Shown piece by piece: positions 11,621-26,591 of a stretch of DNA of 64,000 nucleotides. The notes below the pieces were generated by a model. It searched no databases. It saw only the letters and a list, made by a program, of their open reading frames with translations, and was not told the origin of the DNA. The position numbers and the translations under genes were made by a program. Position 1 is the first letter of the stretch. Every line of letters starts with the position of its first letter. The stretch spans positions 11,180,001 to 11,244,000 of the forward strand of contig JAFREQ010000011.1 of NCBI GenBank assembly GCA_025331565.1. Direction: 5' to 3'. This DNA is from Holacanthus passer. Taxonomy: Eukaryota; Chordata; Actinopteri; Pomacanthidae.

Positions 11621-12786
11621 AAATACTAGACACAAAAACACAACACTGACTGACTGCTTCTGCCTTTAAATGTCCTTGCAAGTTGCATAGTTATTGTTCA
11701 CCTGGTGACAGGATTGCATTTTTGCAACAAACTGCAGGAGATGATTTAAAAAGAAGGCAAGGAGGAAATTGAAATAAGCTTTTTCTTTTTATAATTTTGA
11801 CTCATGTTTTCATGTCTCAGCCATAAGGGGTCAAAGTAAAGTGTGTGTTTTGGGGTGAATGTCAAATATCAAGTCAATATAAATGTGTAAATGAGTAAAT
11901 AAGTGATTAATAAATATCCTGTGTTATTAGGCCTTAATGTAAAAAATGGAGGACCTTTAATGAGTTAGACTTCGTGTCACACCTTTGGCAGAAGAAGTGG
12001 ATGCCAGAGATGGGAGTCCCATGTGTACGACCTGGAAGCGTAGATGTCATCTCAGACTGAGTGGGTCATCTGAGGTTTGTAACTGCACGATGCCAAAACA
12101 GCTCTATCTAATAAATTGGGGTTTAATTACACTGAACAATCAAAATCTGAGGTTTGACCTGGATATTAACGTGAACTCTCTTTACAAGTTGGACACTTGT
12201 CGTTACAGAAATGGACATGACGTGAGCCCCAAAAATAGAGTTTTATTAAAAAGCACATGGGGCTGCATTAGTGTGACCCTGTCGCTACAGGTACTAGTGA
12301 GAAAGTGGCATACAGTCCAGGAAGTCCAGTTGGTATAATACATCAATGATTCTGAAATATTGATCTGTGATGCTACAAGATCATTCCAATGACAGTTGCA
12401 CATCCAAAGAATACGCCAACAACATTACCTGGTTTTACCAGTTGTACAGAACATTGTACATGTGCATTACCTCGTCTTTCCCTGACCCTACCCTTAGACT
12501 TCATATTGAAGATGACATCACACACATAACAATAGATATTCCAGGCTCTGGGATGATTTTACAAACATTGAAGTTTCATGGATTAAGAACTCATAATACA
12601 AAAAGTAACTGCCCTTGATCAACTGGTTGTTCTGTCAATAGTTTCACATATGTTTCTTTTACAATAGTGCTTTGTGGGGATGATGCATTTTTGCCTGTAG
12701 GGGATTTTTGTGTTGCTGTATTGTAGCTGGACACTTGCACATAGTTGGCTGACTAATGCACATCATTGCCAATGTTGTTCCATTAA

Positions 12787-13035
12787 TCAGTTTTATTTAT
12801 ATAGCTCCAAATAACAACAGCAGTTATCTCAGGGCACTCATCATATAGAGCAGGTCAAGACCGTACTCTTTAAAATATTATTCACAAAGACCCAACAATT
12901 ATCATCATGAGAACTTGGTGACAGTAGCGAGGAAAAACTATCTTTTAACAGGCAGAAACCTTGAGCAGAACCGGGCTCTGGGTGGATGGACATCTTCCTT
13001 GTTTGGTTGGGTTGTGAGAGAGAGAGAGAGAGGAG
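12787..13035. repeat. Fish dispersed repeat fragment ending in a GA microsatellite
   Basis: The order TTTATTTATATAGC, CAAATAACAACAGCAGTTATCTC, AGAGCAGGTC, then AACAGGCAGAAACC, GAGCAGAACC, GGTTGGGTTG and a (GA)n run (13016-13032) matches, from memory, an abundant repeat of percomorph fish genomes. Those copies also end in GA repeats. I cannot assign it to a class with confidence; it has no visible coding capacity. Confidence 0.55.
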
Positions 13036-13548
13036 GAAGAGAGAGTAGGACAATGAAATCAGAGAACAACATTTTTGCAATGTAAAGTGCGTTCCTGTGT
13101 CAGATAACTGGATTCCTTGCCTTAATAGATCCCTGATCATTATATTTTCGAGCATCTGTTAATTAAGGTTTGTTTAAACGAGAACATTGTAAGACAACTG
13201 GCTAACTACAATACTGGACCTAGGCCCTAAACCTAGTCTGTATTATTTTGTTTACAGTATTAGTATTTTCCAGAGACAAACATCTTTGTTGGAGGCTGTG
13301 AGTAATATCTGCAAAAATGCTATACCAATAGCAAGGACTTAAACTGCAAGTGAATATAATACAGGTAAGGTACCTGTGCAAGCTTTACATGCTGGTGCGT
13401 ACACCTTCCCTGGCTTTACTTTGCCGCAATGTAAAGTAAAGGTTCATTGTTCACCCAGAAAGCTTCAGATCTAGAGACCAAACTGGGAATGTCTTTGAGT
13501 GGCAGTCGACCTAATGAGTCTGACTGGTGTGCCAGGCCAGTCAAAGCT

Positions 13549-13605
13549 TAGGTACTGTCGGCAAACTCAGGTCACTGGACGGTTACAGCCTAATCACGCA
13601 CTAAT
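13549..13605. repeat. Decayed repeat, copy 1 (related to 15742-15800)
   Basis: GTACTGTCGGCAAACTCAGG followed by TCAC and, after a divergent gap, GCCTAATCA..GAC-like words. The same order occurs 2.2 kb away with roughly 70-75% identity by eye. They look like two old copies of one dispersed repeat. Confidence 0.35.
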
Positions 13606-14131
13606 CTCTGATGTTCCAGTTCTGCACTGGGATTACCAATGGGAAGAAAGGATCCCAGACCCAGGCAGGGAGGGGATTAAATGATCAGCACTTGAACAGG
13701 GCGCCCACTCTTCTCTCTGCACTGGTCTCACAGGTAGGGGCTCCCTGGTGGCCTGATGTGAAATGTGGAACAAAAGAACAGAAGCGATAGAGTGTGTGTA
13801 GAGCAATGTGTTTGATTGTGTGTTAGGAGGTACACTCAGGGCTTCCCAGGCCTTCTGATCCCAGGATCAACAGAACAATACTAACTTAATCATGCCGGTC
13901 CATCTTTTGGGAAAGAACACCAGGGCTGTGTCGTGTTACCGTGTGAAGGATTTACTTGTGTGATTGCAAAGGTGTTGAGTGGGCCTCAACACTGTGGGAT
14001 GAAAGTGTGTGTGTGCTCTAAACTTTGTAACATCAAAGACCCTCAGTCTTTAGAATTAGAAACTCATGTCTAGCATACTTTGGTAGCCAGTAGAGAAAGT
14101 GAAAACACCATGACCTATTTACACTCTATTA

Positions 14132-14151
14132 TACTACTACTACTACTACTA
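14132..14151. repeat. (TAC)n trinucleotide repeat
   Basis: About six tandem ACT/TAC units in non-coding DNA. Confidence 0.85.
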
Positions 14152-15741
14152 ATATAAAGTAATAAACTCTTCAACCTTGTTTCTTCTTGACAAACCATGA
14201 CTCCACAATTTCCATTAAAAGTCATGATATTACAGTATGAAGGATCCAAGAAAGTGCTCATTGTGTGTCAGCTGCGATCTTTCTAGCATTGTCACCCTGG
14301 CCCCGGTGATGCGTCAGTGTTATGTCAGCTTAGACCCTCTCATGTCATGGGTCCGTGCTCCAGGACAATAGATCCAGGCTGTGCCACAGGGCCCTCAAGC
14401 CAGCTTTGAAACAGAGCAGTGATGCAATGTCCAACAACCTCCTCCATGCACATTGTTCATGCATGGCTTTCTACAAACACAGTAAGCACTCTGACCTCCA
14501 CCCACAGGAGATACAGCAGAAGTGTCTAGAAAGCCAGCCTTCTACAAATGCATCAGCACTTACAGAAATAAAATGGAGAAATAATTTTTCTTTTAAATCC
14601 AGTACATATTAGAGATTCACCAATACTTTCTAATACTAACCTTTTTGCTGACTGATCCACGTGAAATACATTGATAATGTAATTGTAAAATTCAGCGTTC
14701 CTGCTATCACTTCTGACTCAGCTGTTCTCATAAAAATGATTCCACTAACTTCTACACAGTGAAATATAGAGATATTAAATTGGGGAAAAAGATGGTGTTG
14801 GTATTAGATTGGTATTCAGGATTAGCAGACACCCTTGGATGAGGTATTGGAATCAGTGTTGGGAAAGGAAAAGTTGGATTGGTGCCTCCCCAGTTCTTAC
14901 TTTTTTCTGTGGGTAGCTCTGCTGCAGCTGATCCTGCTATATCTGACCAATATCAAATCCTACTGACACAACTCTGGACTGTATATGATACACATCAACA
15001 TTGGAAAGATGAGGTGAGGAATTCATATATAGCTGACCAAATCAAGCTCTGTGTGTATTTGGTGTGACTGATTTTATACAAATTGACAGTACAGAGAATG
15101 AACTATACTGTACTGTAGTGTGACCTAGAGAGCGTGACCCATGTCGCTCTGCCATGTCACCCAATGAGCTTAGTAATCACTCCAGTCGATCACTCATCTG
15201 TCTGCAGTTTGGCCCAGTTTTCCTTAATGGATTATTCTGAATATTGCTAATGGCTGACTGTCATTTGCCTTAGCTCTATTTTCTATGTGAACCACTGGGA
15301 CTGTTTCATAGTGGATAAGACAGCCACAATGGCTTCCATAGAAAAGTTCGGGGAGGCAGCTATGTTCTGCTCTTTAATGGAGGTGGAGAAGACATTCATC
15401 CAGTACATTTGCCAAACTAACCAGTCTTCATTCTCAAAGTCTTTTCTCTTTCTCTGAAACCAAAAATTGCTGTTTGAAAACACTTCTGATCTCACATTTG
15501 TGTCGAAGCAAGCTTTTCATTGTAACACCTTGTTTTCCTCATTGATGTGTTTCAATGGCAATGGGCTCATTACTGCCCCCTGAGGCCAACAACACCCACT
15601 GGTACTGGATGGTTATTGAAAACCGCAGTTGTAGTCTTGTTTTCCCTCATTCCACACTTGAAAACAAACTTCAACAAGTAATACAAAGAGTTTTATGCTT
15701 CATCAAAAGATTGGTTCTAAACAGGGCTCTTATTTACCATG

Positions 15742-15800
15742 CCATGTACTGTAGGCAAAGTCAGGTCACATGACATCTAAGGCCTAATCATGGACTTTTA
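15742..15800. repeat. Decayed repeat, copy 2 (related to 13549-13605)
   Basis: GTACTGTAGGCAAAGTCAGG then TCACATGAC and GGCCTAATCATGGAC, in the same order as the copy at 13.55 kb. The family was not identified. Confidence 0.35.
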
Positions 15801-18800
15801 GTGGATTACTTTTCCATTAAGTGAAGTTATACAGTTATAGCACAGTACAGCTGAAATTGGGGGGTAAGATTTGTGCTGTGAGGCAAGGAGTGCCTTAAAA
15901 TTCCTGTGTAGGGGAAATCACAACAGTGTTATTCTGCCAACTTGACATCCCACTTTCCACTGTATCCATAAGCCCTCCCCCTCATTCCCAGACACGTGAG
16001 GAAGTGAAACATGGGTGAGAGCTTGCTGCAGAAAGGGGATGGGCCCATGTGCTCCTTCATTTAGGCTACAGCCCACTCTAGTACATAAATGCGTGTTGAT
16101 AGTGATGAGTGTTGCTGGCACTCTGACACCCAATGCCAAGTCAAGGACGGCCTTGTTTACTCCTCTATTCCCCACCCATGCTCCTCACATCATCCCTTCC
16201 CCCTTTCCCTTTGTTTACAGCGGAAAAAATGACCATCTGATCACAGACTGCTTGATGATAAAAATACAATCAAAGCACCTGTTTATCATCATGTATATCT
16301 GCCAACATCATAAAAACACACTGATCATACCCAACAAATAACATTCGTCTTATCAACTCATCTAATCTCTTTTGAACCTTCAAGACTAACAAGTGAAGCT
16401 CTCTACGCAAGTTCATGAATTTCCTTCAAACAAAAGATAGAAAAGGGCAGATTGCTGTACTTGTACAAAGAAAATGACTCTTAATTCTGCAAGTAATTGG
16501 TGTATCATCAGTCGATTCTCGGATAGCAATAAGGATGTTTGGTTGAACAATAAAGTCAGTCATAAAACGTGAGTCAACGCAATATGCAGCAGGCACAGTA
16601 AATAATAAAAGGGATAAGACGTCCTCTATTAATGATGCACATTTTGTTTCTCGTTTTTAAATATCAAAACCTGAGGCGTGGCAACAAACCAGCCTACTAT
16701 GTATTGTTTGCTCAGGGAAGGGTTATCAAACTCAGAGGCTAAAGAGTGAAAAAACAGACAGGCACTTTACATGGACTGATAATAATAAGGGGAATAGGTT
16801 GATATAAACTGAATCATTTTGATGCCAGTAGTCTTCAAGGTGAATTTCCAGCACTAGAATACACACTGAATCAAAATGCACTTACTTTACACTAAAACTG
16901 CCCGACTTCTGCCTATCGTGTAATGTGAACTTGAATTTTATAGTTGTAATAGGCCAAATGTTTCTTGGTATTGGTGATAGCTTTCCTTTACTTTCTCAAA
17001 CCATGACTTTAGAGAGCACCACAAGTTTAACTAAGTTTAACATCTTCGAGTGCACTGACACATTCCTTGAGTGCATTCCTGAAGCCCGTTAAATTGTGAC
17101 ACGTACGTGTGCACAGGCATGTGTTACGGGGGTCTATGGGGGGAAAAGCTGTTGGCCTGGATAATCCCTATAAACCAACTTCCTCCTGGTTATAGGCAGT
17201 TGGAGAATTGGTAATGCATTCGCGTACCTTACATAAGCAATCTCACGTTCACTTGAAAACACTGATACTGCAGAAACAAGCTATGGCATCTACTACATCT
17301 CACGTACATATGAGAACATGCGTGACCTCACGGCACTGTGCCAACATAAGCTATACTTGGTGAATTGAGCAGTGACGGCAGCACCAATAAACAAGTAACG
17401 TAAATAAATGCATGCAGTCACAAGATAACTGAAGAGCAGATGATAGCAGTGTTTAAAATCGCTGCAGCCTCCATAGGTTGTTGGAGATAATACCATGCTA
17501 TCAGTCTGACAGGTCCAGCCTCTCAGTGAACAACTAACTAGACCCTGACCCACTTTGAAGGAAGCAGCTGACTGCTTCTCTTAAGTCTGCGGGGGGTGGG
17601 TCTTGTTTAAGGTGGGGGCCCCACAGGATATCTGTTTGTAAACACACATGTCACACTGTAACGTGAGGCACGGGGAATATTTAAGGAGAAATGATTGAGT
17701 GTGTGGGCAAACAAATCGCCGGGAGTGTCACAGTTTATGTTTCTGTCTATTGTGCAGGGCCGTGACTCACAAGCTTGTGTTGAAAATAATGAAACGTGTT
17801 TTACTGCCTCAGTGTAAAGGCTCGGTTTCTACACCCAGATCAATGCCAGTTCTGCACAAACACCACGGGAAGAGTCTCGAGAGGTCAGTGCATGTGAGCA
17901 CTGTGGGAAGCAAGGCTGCAGCCATGGAGTCAACACTGACCAAATCTGCCAGGGAGTTCTCACCAGGAAAAAGTCCAAATTTAAAAACTCATTTCCTGGC
18001 ATTCTAAAATATTTAAATAAACTGTTGTAATGTCATTGCATTCATTCAAAACACTGCAGAGGTGTTTCTAAGATCTATTTTAGCATTCGATTTAAACAGG
18101 AACTTCAGGGTAGGAGTGCTTATATGACCATGGTACCACGTAATCATGTTACAAATGTTCAAAACAAAATAACTGCATGGTACCCCACACTCAGCTACAA
18201 CACCTCCTGTGGCCACTCTCAATCCCACCTTACTCTCCCTCCCTCATCCTGTGTGATGTAAATGAGACTTCCAGACTGAAATAGCTCCATGATCACATTG
18301 AAACTTATAACATTGATTTTTAACTGGAAAAGTCTAAAGCATAGCATTTTTTCCATTTCTAATTTTTATATCAATATATTGGGGGAGGGGTTATTTTGAG
18401 CTTTTGAAATATTTAAATATTGGCAGGGATGTGACACCCCTAATATATATTAGAATTATGGCCCTTGTGGGAAGTGCTATTTAAGGTTTTATTGGTTTGT
18501 GGTGAGTCAGGACAGGATGCAGACGGGTTTAGGAAAATAGGGTTTCCAGAAAGAAGTGTAATGCTTACGTATAATATTCAACAATTTGTGCTGTGTTGTG
18601 TGCCATCTCCCAATAAGCCAGTCAACCCAACCTTTGATTTCTTCTCTATCCTTGATTTCATTCTTTGTGTAAATATGAACAGGACACATATCTCACGTCT
18701 GCCTCAGGTTATATATAGTCCCTGTGGCTCCTGCCCGGTGGTCTGTTATAGTTCTGCTGACACATTTTCACACACCTACACCCTGCCAAATTAGCCTCCC

Positions 18801-21800
18801 ACCTCCCTAACCTTACCCTTGACTTTTGACTTCTAATAGATAACTAACAGTAGGATGCTGGACATTGATACTGGATCCCCGAGCACTGATTTCTCCAAGA
18901 ATTGGGTCAGATTTTACGTCCCTTGTCCAGGATCTGGGTGGCCAGGTTCTGTCTGCATGCAGCCTTTGGGTACTTTCCAAGCCACCACAAGTCTGTTCCA
19001 CGTGCTCGGCCTCAGACAGACTCCCACAGCCCCGCCTCCCCCCGCCCCACATCCTGTCTGTTTCTCTACTCCCATATCTGCATCTTGTCAAAGTCTTGGA
19101 CAAGTGCACCAGAATAAATCTGCGCTGGTAGGGAGTTACTGAGCACATCTATAGCTAATGAAACATTTCACACATTACACATCTGCTCAGCAGCTCATAG
19201 CAAACAATGTCCATCTTTATATGGGCACGTGCAGCCTTAAAATATGTCTCAAATCATGTTTTTCAACTGGAAAGGTTTCCTTGTTTTCCATGTACAGGGA
19301 ACTGTTTCTGGAATTAGCTGCAAATAACTGCCAACATTTGATTTGAAAAGGTGCAGTTTACTTTTTTTACTTACTTTTTGTTTTCATTAAAACAAGATTC
19401 AAACAACCAATGCTAAATTAAATCAAAATGTTAATGTATATTTTGAAGTAGAAGACAAAAACACACACAGATTGTTCTTACTTTAATCACATAAAGTTGC
19501 CTTTCGCGACATTAATCCTTGTTCTGTGACTTACTCACTGTCCCCACAGTCCAACTAGTTGTCAGCACCTCCACTATTTCGGAGCAGGCTGCGGCGCTCA
19601 AATAGTTCCCTGAGAGAAACAGATACACACACATGAATACAAAACACAAGGCTAAATTTAAGCACTTCAATCACAGAACGTACTTCCCTGAAAAGGAGCA
19701 AGTCAACATCCTTTCCCCTTTATTAATATGTGAATCAACCTCATGTGAATGAATATTCAGTCTGAGCACTGTGGTCACAAGTTTAAAGCCAAGAAGTCAC
19801 TGTGCGTTTCAACCCAGTCAACATTGCAAAACTAAATGGGCCTAGTCCAGAACAAATCAACAAAACACAAAGTTTGGTTTGGTGGTTGTGAAATAAGCAC
19901 TCACTCAACTTATTAACAAAGTAATGGGTATAAATGTGGTTTTAATTGGGATCCAGTCCCATACTGATAGAGAACCTACAGTAAAATCCTGCATGCCTGA
20001 AAACCTCGGTGGGTGGAGTTTATTCAGAGAAAGAAAACAAACTTTCTAACCTCATGGCCTACATCAAACATCAGTTTTTTTAAATCAGGGTGAGACACAA
20101 GCAGCCTTATCTCTGCAGCTTTCTCAAAACCTGAAGTTAATAGAAAGCAACAGAGAGGCGTAAAGATGAGCGACTGCCAGCTTTGAACTAAAACTCACAA
20201 ATCTAGTTTCATGAAAGCGATCCGTAGGAATAACTGAGTGAAGTTTGCAATGGAATAAGTTAGTCAAAATGACATGATGTGAATTGTTAACCATGAGAGT
20301 GTGCGCAGGTCTTGCAGCTCACTGTACATTAACAAGTTCCATATGACCCAAACATGCAGAGAGAGAACAAAAAAAAAAAGGCAGATTTATATAAACAAAA
20401 CCACTCCTCCTGCTCTCCACGTGTTGCACAGGATGTCACGTGTTGCTTAGGACTGCCAAAATCTAGAACCATAATATTTTGATTTTCATGCACGCGCGCA
20501 CACACACACACAAAATATATATTCTGTCTGAGCTCAGACTCGTGCACGCTTCAAGATTCAACCCAAAACAAACAGAGCAGGGAGACATTTGCCATTCAAG
20601 GACTTCCATGAAATTGAAGTTCATCAGGTCACATGAAAGTTAAAATTTTGAAACCAAGGAGTTAACTCTTTTAAAGTTTTTGCAATCCTTAAGACACTGC
20701 ATACGATTAAATGGAGTGTAAAGTGGCTGTATTGTTAAGTCAGGGAGTTTAGTCTTGCATCTGGGGCAACCACTACACCTGCTTGTCCCTGCAATTCAGA
20801 TTAATGAGTGGAGATAAAGTGCTGGCTTTTTTTTTTTCACTGACACAGAATTTGCTGTTGGCTGGTGAAAAGTGCAAGTATGATCTTTTTGGGTGCAAAG
20901 GTCATGGCCACGAATGTCCTCACCGCAGTGTACAGCAGTCTGACTGTCAAGTGCACTTTGTTGTACAGCAGTTTTCTTTTTCCAGGAAAAGTGGGATAAA
21001 CATCATCTGTTAAAAGTCACAATCAAGACTCCTCCCCACTTGGCTGTACATTGAGGGCATGTTTTTGTTTTCAGTCTGCAGATGTAAGGGCTTGTCTATG
21101 TGTGTCGGTGTGTGTGTTGTGGCCTCGGCGTGCCTGCGTTTGTGCAGATGTGTGTGTGTGTGAGAGAGGAAGGAGTGAATATATGATCTGTGTGTTCCTG
21201 CTGTATTATGTAACAGTCCAGTGAATCCAGTGTGACTGTAAACCCCATGACATTATATTGACATGGAGGACGGTCTGTTCAGGAGCGGTGGCCTTGTGAA
21301 AACACAGACACACAGCCGTGCTTTCACAGCCAATTTCACACTGACCATGACATCAAGGAGACTCTAGTTTAAGAATGAAATAGAGAATTGGGGAAAAAAA
21401 TGGAGCTCAGACTATAAGCAAACTTGAAAGCTGTGAAAAGAAAAAGGTTTAGTAGAGTTTTGCATTACGTGCTGATCTGCATTTGGCTGTGAAGTCTTAG
21501 ATATCAGAGCTTCCCAACATGTTTTTTTTTATTTTTTGGGTGAGCATTTTTGGCCTGTATAAAATAGCCTGTCAGTAGAGAGTTGCGGAATTGTGGGTTA
21601 GATAGATGGGAGAGACACGAAACAAAGATCCACAGCCAGATTGAAAGTGGAGATGTTGCCCTGAAACCACCAGAACCACCAGAACACTCATGTCTAATGC
21701 AAGTTTCAAGTCTCTGTGAGTATTTCCATACCTTCCTGGAATGAAACCAACTGCCATGGAAATGCAGGAAAATCAATTATAATTATGTCATACCTATATA

Positions 21801-24800
21801 AAATGGTCTGCAGTAAAACTGTATGAACAGGAATGCACTCGATTCATGGTAAAGAAAATGTGACACGCACGTGCTGTGCAAGCTCAGGGTTGTATCCAGG
21901 AATTACAGAGGACACGGACTGTCAGCTATGACCCTGTGCACGCTGGGTAGAGAGGTTATTACCATCATACTGTGATTAACAGCGTGAATTTAGCTTTATA
22001 CAATCCCAATATAAAATGTCTCCACTTTTATTAATTATTATATTACTATAATTAGAGTGCTTGTTGTGTTAGGCAAGGCTGTAGCTGTCTGGACAGAAAT
22101 GGTGTGTGAGCTTTACTTTACCTTCAGTTTAAGTAATAATAACATACACGCACAGTCAGACTGCTGCTAAACAACCAATAAATGGTTACGTTTTGAGATA
22201 AGATAATAGCTACTGGATGACAACAGTAATGTCACCAGAGTGTTCAAGAATTTCAGTGTTTCTTATGGTCACACTAGATGACTTTTGAAATTGTCAGATG
22301 GCCATACTGTTCACAATACACAACTTTCCTTGTTTTGGCTTTTATATTTTGGGCGTCTGTGAGACATCTGCAAGCTCTCGGATCGGATGAATAGTTCACA
22401 CATAGTGATTGTTGTTCACGGGAGCGAGCGCAGAGCAAACAACGATTTGCTTCTGATCTGGAGGCTTTTATCGTCAATCTCCAAAAAGTATTCACGAGTG
22501 GAAAATCAGGACGAGAACCTGTGCTGTGAACATTAAGTGCTTTGTCTGAGCAAATAAAGACAAACGTAAATGAGACTTTCGAGTTACTGGGCCATTTAAA
22601 TGTCTCAACCATGGAAGACCTCTCTGTATTCTTAAATGGGACATTGTGTTAGCTTCCTCATCTCCACTCCCATGCTAACACTGCAGCACTGATTTGTGCA
22701 GACAGGCAAGGTCTGGAATACATCCAGCTTTCAGTCCGAACTTTCCTCAGGCTGCTATGTCATGTGGATCCCTTAATGTGGACCACAGCTATGAGTCCCA
22801 ACTTAGACAAGACCAAACTGACTGCCACACCAGTTTCATTTGTTTTTTCAATTAGTGCATTGGCCAGTCAGTGCTTCAATACCACTAATTAGTGCTATCA
22901 TGGTGAGAGAGCATCAATATTTCACACAGGCAGAAGCGCTTTAGATTGACTCTGCAACTGCATTCACTTTCCGGCCTGAGAAAATGGATGTTGGTCAAGA
23001 GCAGTGAGACAGGTCAGTGTAACAGCTCAGGGTCAAGAGTTTTGTTCCCAATCTGCCGTCATGTACCGAGTCCTTAGTTGAGTCCTTAATGAGTTGCTTA
23101 ATACACTGTCCAGATGGTTTTGTTGACTCACTGCCAATATCGTTTACATCAGCAATCTATTTGAAAATGCAATCCCACAGTTTTCTGGTGTGAGTTAGGA
23201 GGAAGAGAGAGGTCTTGGCCTCATGTGTTCCCAGGACTGCTGACGGAAAAGAGTTATAGTGGAGTGCCTTGAGAGCTATCACGCATTCCCCAAACTACCA
23301 TTAATGATCCGAAAACGTAAGTCGAGTTCCTGGTATTACGTTACTTAGAATTAGGTTCAGCATGTGGATGTGATCCAGAGCTGCATCTTTATTGGTTTCA
23401 CATCAGGGTCTCAGAGTTTATGAGGGATCAGGGTAAATGTAAACAAGTTAAAGGACTTGAGTGCCTACATTGGCCTGCGCTGCACAGCACTGTGGGTAGA
23501 CGTCTCTACACGAACAATAGGAGGGAATGTGAGAGACCTGAAGTCAGTCTAGAGTCCAGACATTAATCAGAGGCCATGCAGAAACAGACAGTGGCATCAG
23601 GATCTTTGCAAACACTTCCCTTTCTTAACAGACCGAGCATCTCTGAAAAAGGTGGAAAGGCTGACTCAGAAACTAAGATTTGTTCGTCAAAGTTCACTGT
23701 AACAAGAGCTTGGCTGTTTCAGTTTCAGAGAACAATTGAACTGAATAATTCACAGCTGTAAACTAGAGCTGAAGCAAATACACACGCAGCATTCATTTTG
23801 ATTCCAATAGGTAGTTCTGTTTTGGATCTGGTTTCAACTTGCTAATTTAAGCTCAGAGTCTAAAACATGTCTTCCCTCTTTTTATGTCAAGACAAAGGAA
23901 CGTTTCAAACCTCCAGGCTTTTAGATAAACATCGAGTTTTAGTTGCTTAAATGTCAGTCTTTCAGTTTCACTTCTTAAATATTGAGCTTTTGTTTTGTTG
24001 TAACTGGAAGTTTACACATGCACTTCAACTTCCAGATGACTCAAACTGCAAAGTATAATATACCTGAAAACACAGCAAAAACAAGCACTGTACTTTGAGA
24101 TCATAAACCCGCAGATGTTGTACTTTATATTTTCAGTGTGTATCTGAGTCATAGATGCTGCTCTGGTCTCGCAGTGGCATCACACAAAGTTTATTCATTT
24201 CCCTGAACAAACCTGAAAGTGCTGAGTCGAAAAGCAGAACTTCCCTGCAGCACGAGTCACTCTTTGCAAATTAATCAGGCCTAAAACAGCACAGCTATAA
24301 AGTGGAATGAGTGGCACTTAGGACGTAGCCTCATTATAAATAGTGTCTACAAATGTGGACTGAATATAATGAGTGCTAGCGGCACACCCGTCTCCTATTC
24401 ACGTGTCACCATCTTCTCTAACTTTCCAACCACTTGTCAGTCCATCTGCAAACTGCGTGATGTTGATCAATAACACATTAGGCGAGTTGTTTTAAATCAA
24501 TCTGTATGGAACAGATCCCCGAGGGAGACTGATTGATTTGTAACGTTGTGACGTCTGATTTGTGGCACTTGGCCCTGAGTGAGTTTCAATGTGACATTGG
24601 TATCTTGCCTGTTTGAGTTTGTCAACAAAATTAAAGGACAATGTGAAAACAATGTGACAGGGGACACTTGTACTGCAGAGAATTATCACCGAATCTGCAG
24701 CTTATCAACACCTACTTCTTTCAGTCCAGACTTCCTGACTTCTGAGTTTGTTCCAAACCAAAATGACAGGTATGAAACCTCCTTCAGACCACTGTCTGGA

Positions 24801-26393
24801 CCAAACAGACGAACCTTTGGCCTGATTGAAAGAGGAGGTCTCAGTCAGGATCAAACCCTGGTTCGATTTGTTTTCTAGTGTTGGGAAGCATCAGAACTGG
24901 AAAAAGGAAAAACAATGCAAAAAAACAAAATGAACTGTGGTCGCACAGAGGAGGAGACCAGAGGGCCAATCCACAAAGAACGGATTGCGGCTGCTGATAG
25001 CACCATGAATTGTGCATCACTTGCAAGCGCTATCTGCAACTTCTCAAGGTCTGATTCACAAAAGATATGGTGCTAAGGATATAACAGTGCAAACATGTCC
25101 ATAAAGTTTTGCGTCTCAATGCAATTATCCATGTGGCAAAGTATAATAGACACAATGAAATGAGAGCTGACAGCAACAGAGAGGAGAACACGAAAGATAA
25201 AATTGGATGATAGAGATTGTGGCAAAAGAGCAAACGCGCCTTATCAGCTGATACAAGGAAGCAGGAGAAGACGGAGAGGAAGCGAGTGAGAAAAGGGGAG
25301 TGAGAATGATATAAGAATGGTCTTCCTGATTGAACTTACCTAATCAGGAGAGACGTTACATGAGAATTGTTTTATTGATACATGCGCAATAAGGATAATG
25401 AACGTGACAAGCCTTCATTTACCACCAGCTCTCTGAAGACGTAATAACTTTCACTATAACTGTGTGTAGCCGTTAGCACTGAAGTTGGTGAACTGAACTT
25501 TGTTTTGCAATAAGGCTCATTTGCATAGAAAGGGGTCAATTTTGCAATCAGGTTAAACAGTGGATTCAGCGCATTGAGAAGCAACTTGTGCCAGCAACAA
25601 TAGATGTGGGTCATAATATAATAACATTTGTGCAATAAATGAACCTGATCCATTATTGTTCATTCTATCTAGTAGGTCATATATCTACGCTGCTAACTTA
25701 CTAACTAATCATTAGCAATTTTGTGTTTGAATAGATATGAGAAAGTAAAAGGCTGTGTGTACTCCATCTGTGTGAGTAATCTAAGGAGTGTTAGCAGTAT
25801 GTGTACTTAGATACGGCATATGTATGTGTGTGTGGGTGTGTATCAAAGCTGCAGCTCTGACTTTAGAGTTTGTGGGTGCCAGCTCGAAGCAGTAGTATCT
25901 GGCCACTGCGGTGCTTTTCTGCTTATTCTCCGTGCACGTGATGATGGATGCACGTTTCTGCAGAGGTTACTATGACCAAAGAGCTGCACCTCTCCATCAC
26001 TCGCTTCCTTAAATAAAGCCCTCCCTCCTTTCTCTTCAAACATTTACCTGAGCTTATAATATTGAAGAGCACATCATTATTTATATGTCCTCTAAGTTAT
26101 AACTCTTGTCCTCGTTGCATTTTGATAGTGTGCTGTAGAGGTAAAATCTTCAAAAGCTACTTTGAGGCATTAGTTTTCCTCCTCCTTTTGCTGTGTAATG
26201 TTTTCCCCTCATCTGCATATGCACTTCTTCTTGACTACAGATGTACTCACACCCTTCCTCTAACTCCCTTATCTCACATATCTCACTTACAGTGTTTGCA
26301 TCACACAAAGTGTAAACGTGTTTCTCCTCCCACGACATATTGAAAAACTCTCACCATCGATTACTTCTCTCGTGCATATTCTCATCCCTTCCC

Positions 26394-26398
<5 letters not shown>

Positions 26399-26429
<31 letters not shown>
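26399..26429. repeat. (CT)n microsatellite
   Basis: About 15 uninterrupted CT units followed by an imperfect CCCTCTCTCC tail. It accounts for the serine/leucine-rich and Arg-Glu-rich open frames on both strands here, which are not genes. Confidence 0.95.
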
Positions 26430-26433
<4 letters not shown>

Positions 26434-26570
26434 TCTCCGCCACCCCTCTCTTTGCTGCAGTGTGGAATTTTCCGAGCACAGCAAGCTCTGCAGTGCTGTG
26501 GCTCGAACTGATGGCAGAAAGGAAAACGAAAAGGAAGGAGGCAGGATGAATGCTACTTTACACACACCAC

Positions 26571-26591
26571 AAAAAAAAAACAAAAAAAAAA
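26571..26591. repeat. Poly(A) run, singly interrupted
   Basis: Two adenine runs of about ten bases separated by one C. It could be the tail of a retroposed sequence, but nothing recognisable precedes it. Confidence 0.8.

Noticed and set aside
24960..25240. Sequence with the style of fish dispersed repeats (GATTCACAAAAGATATGGTG...), and a similar impression at 51.58-51.95 kb
   Set aside because: I could not define ends, terminal repeats or a second copy within the window, so no element is called.
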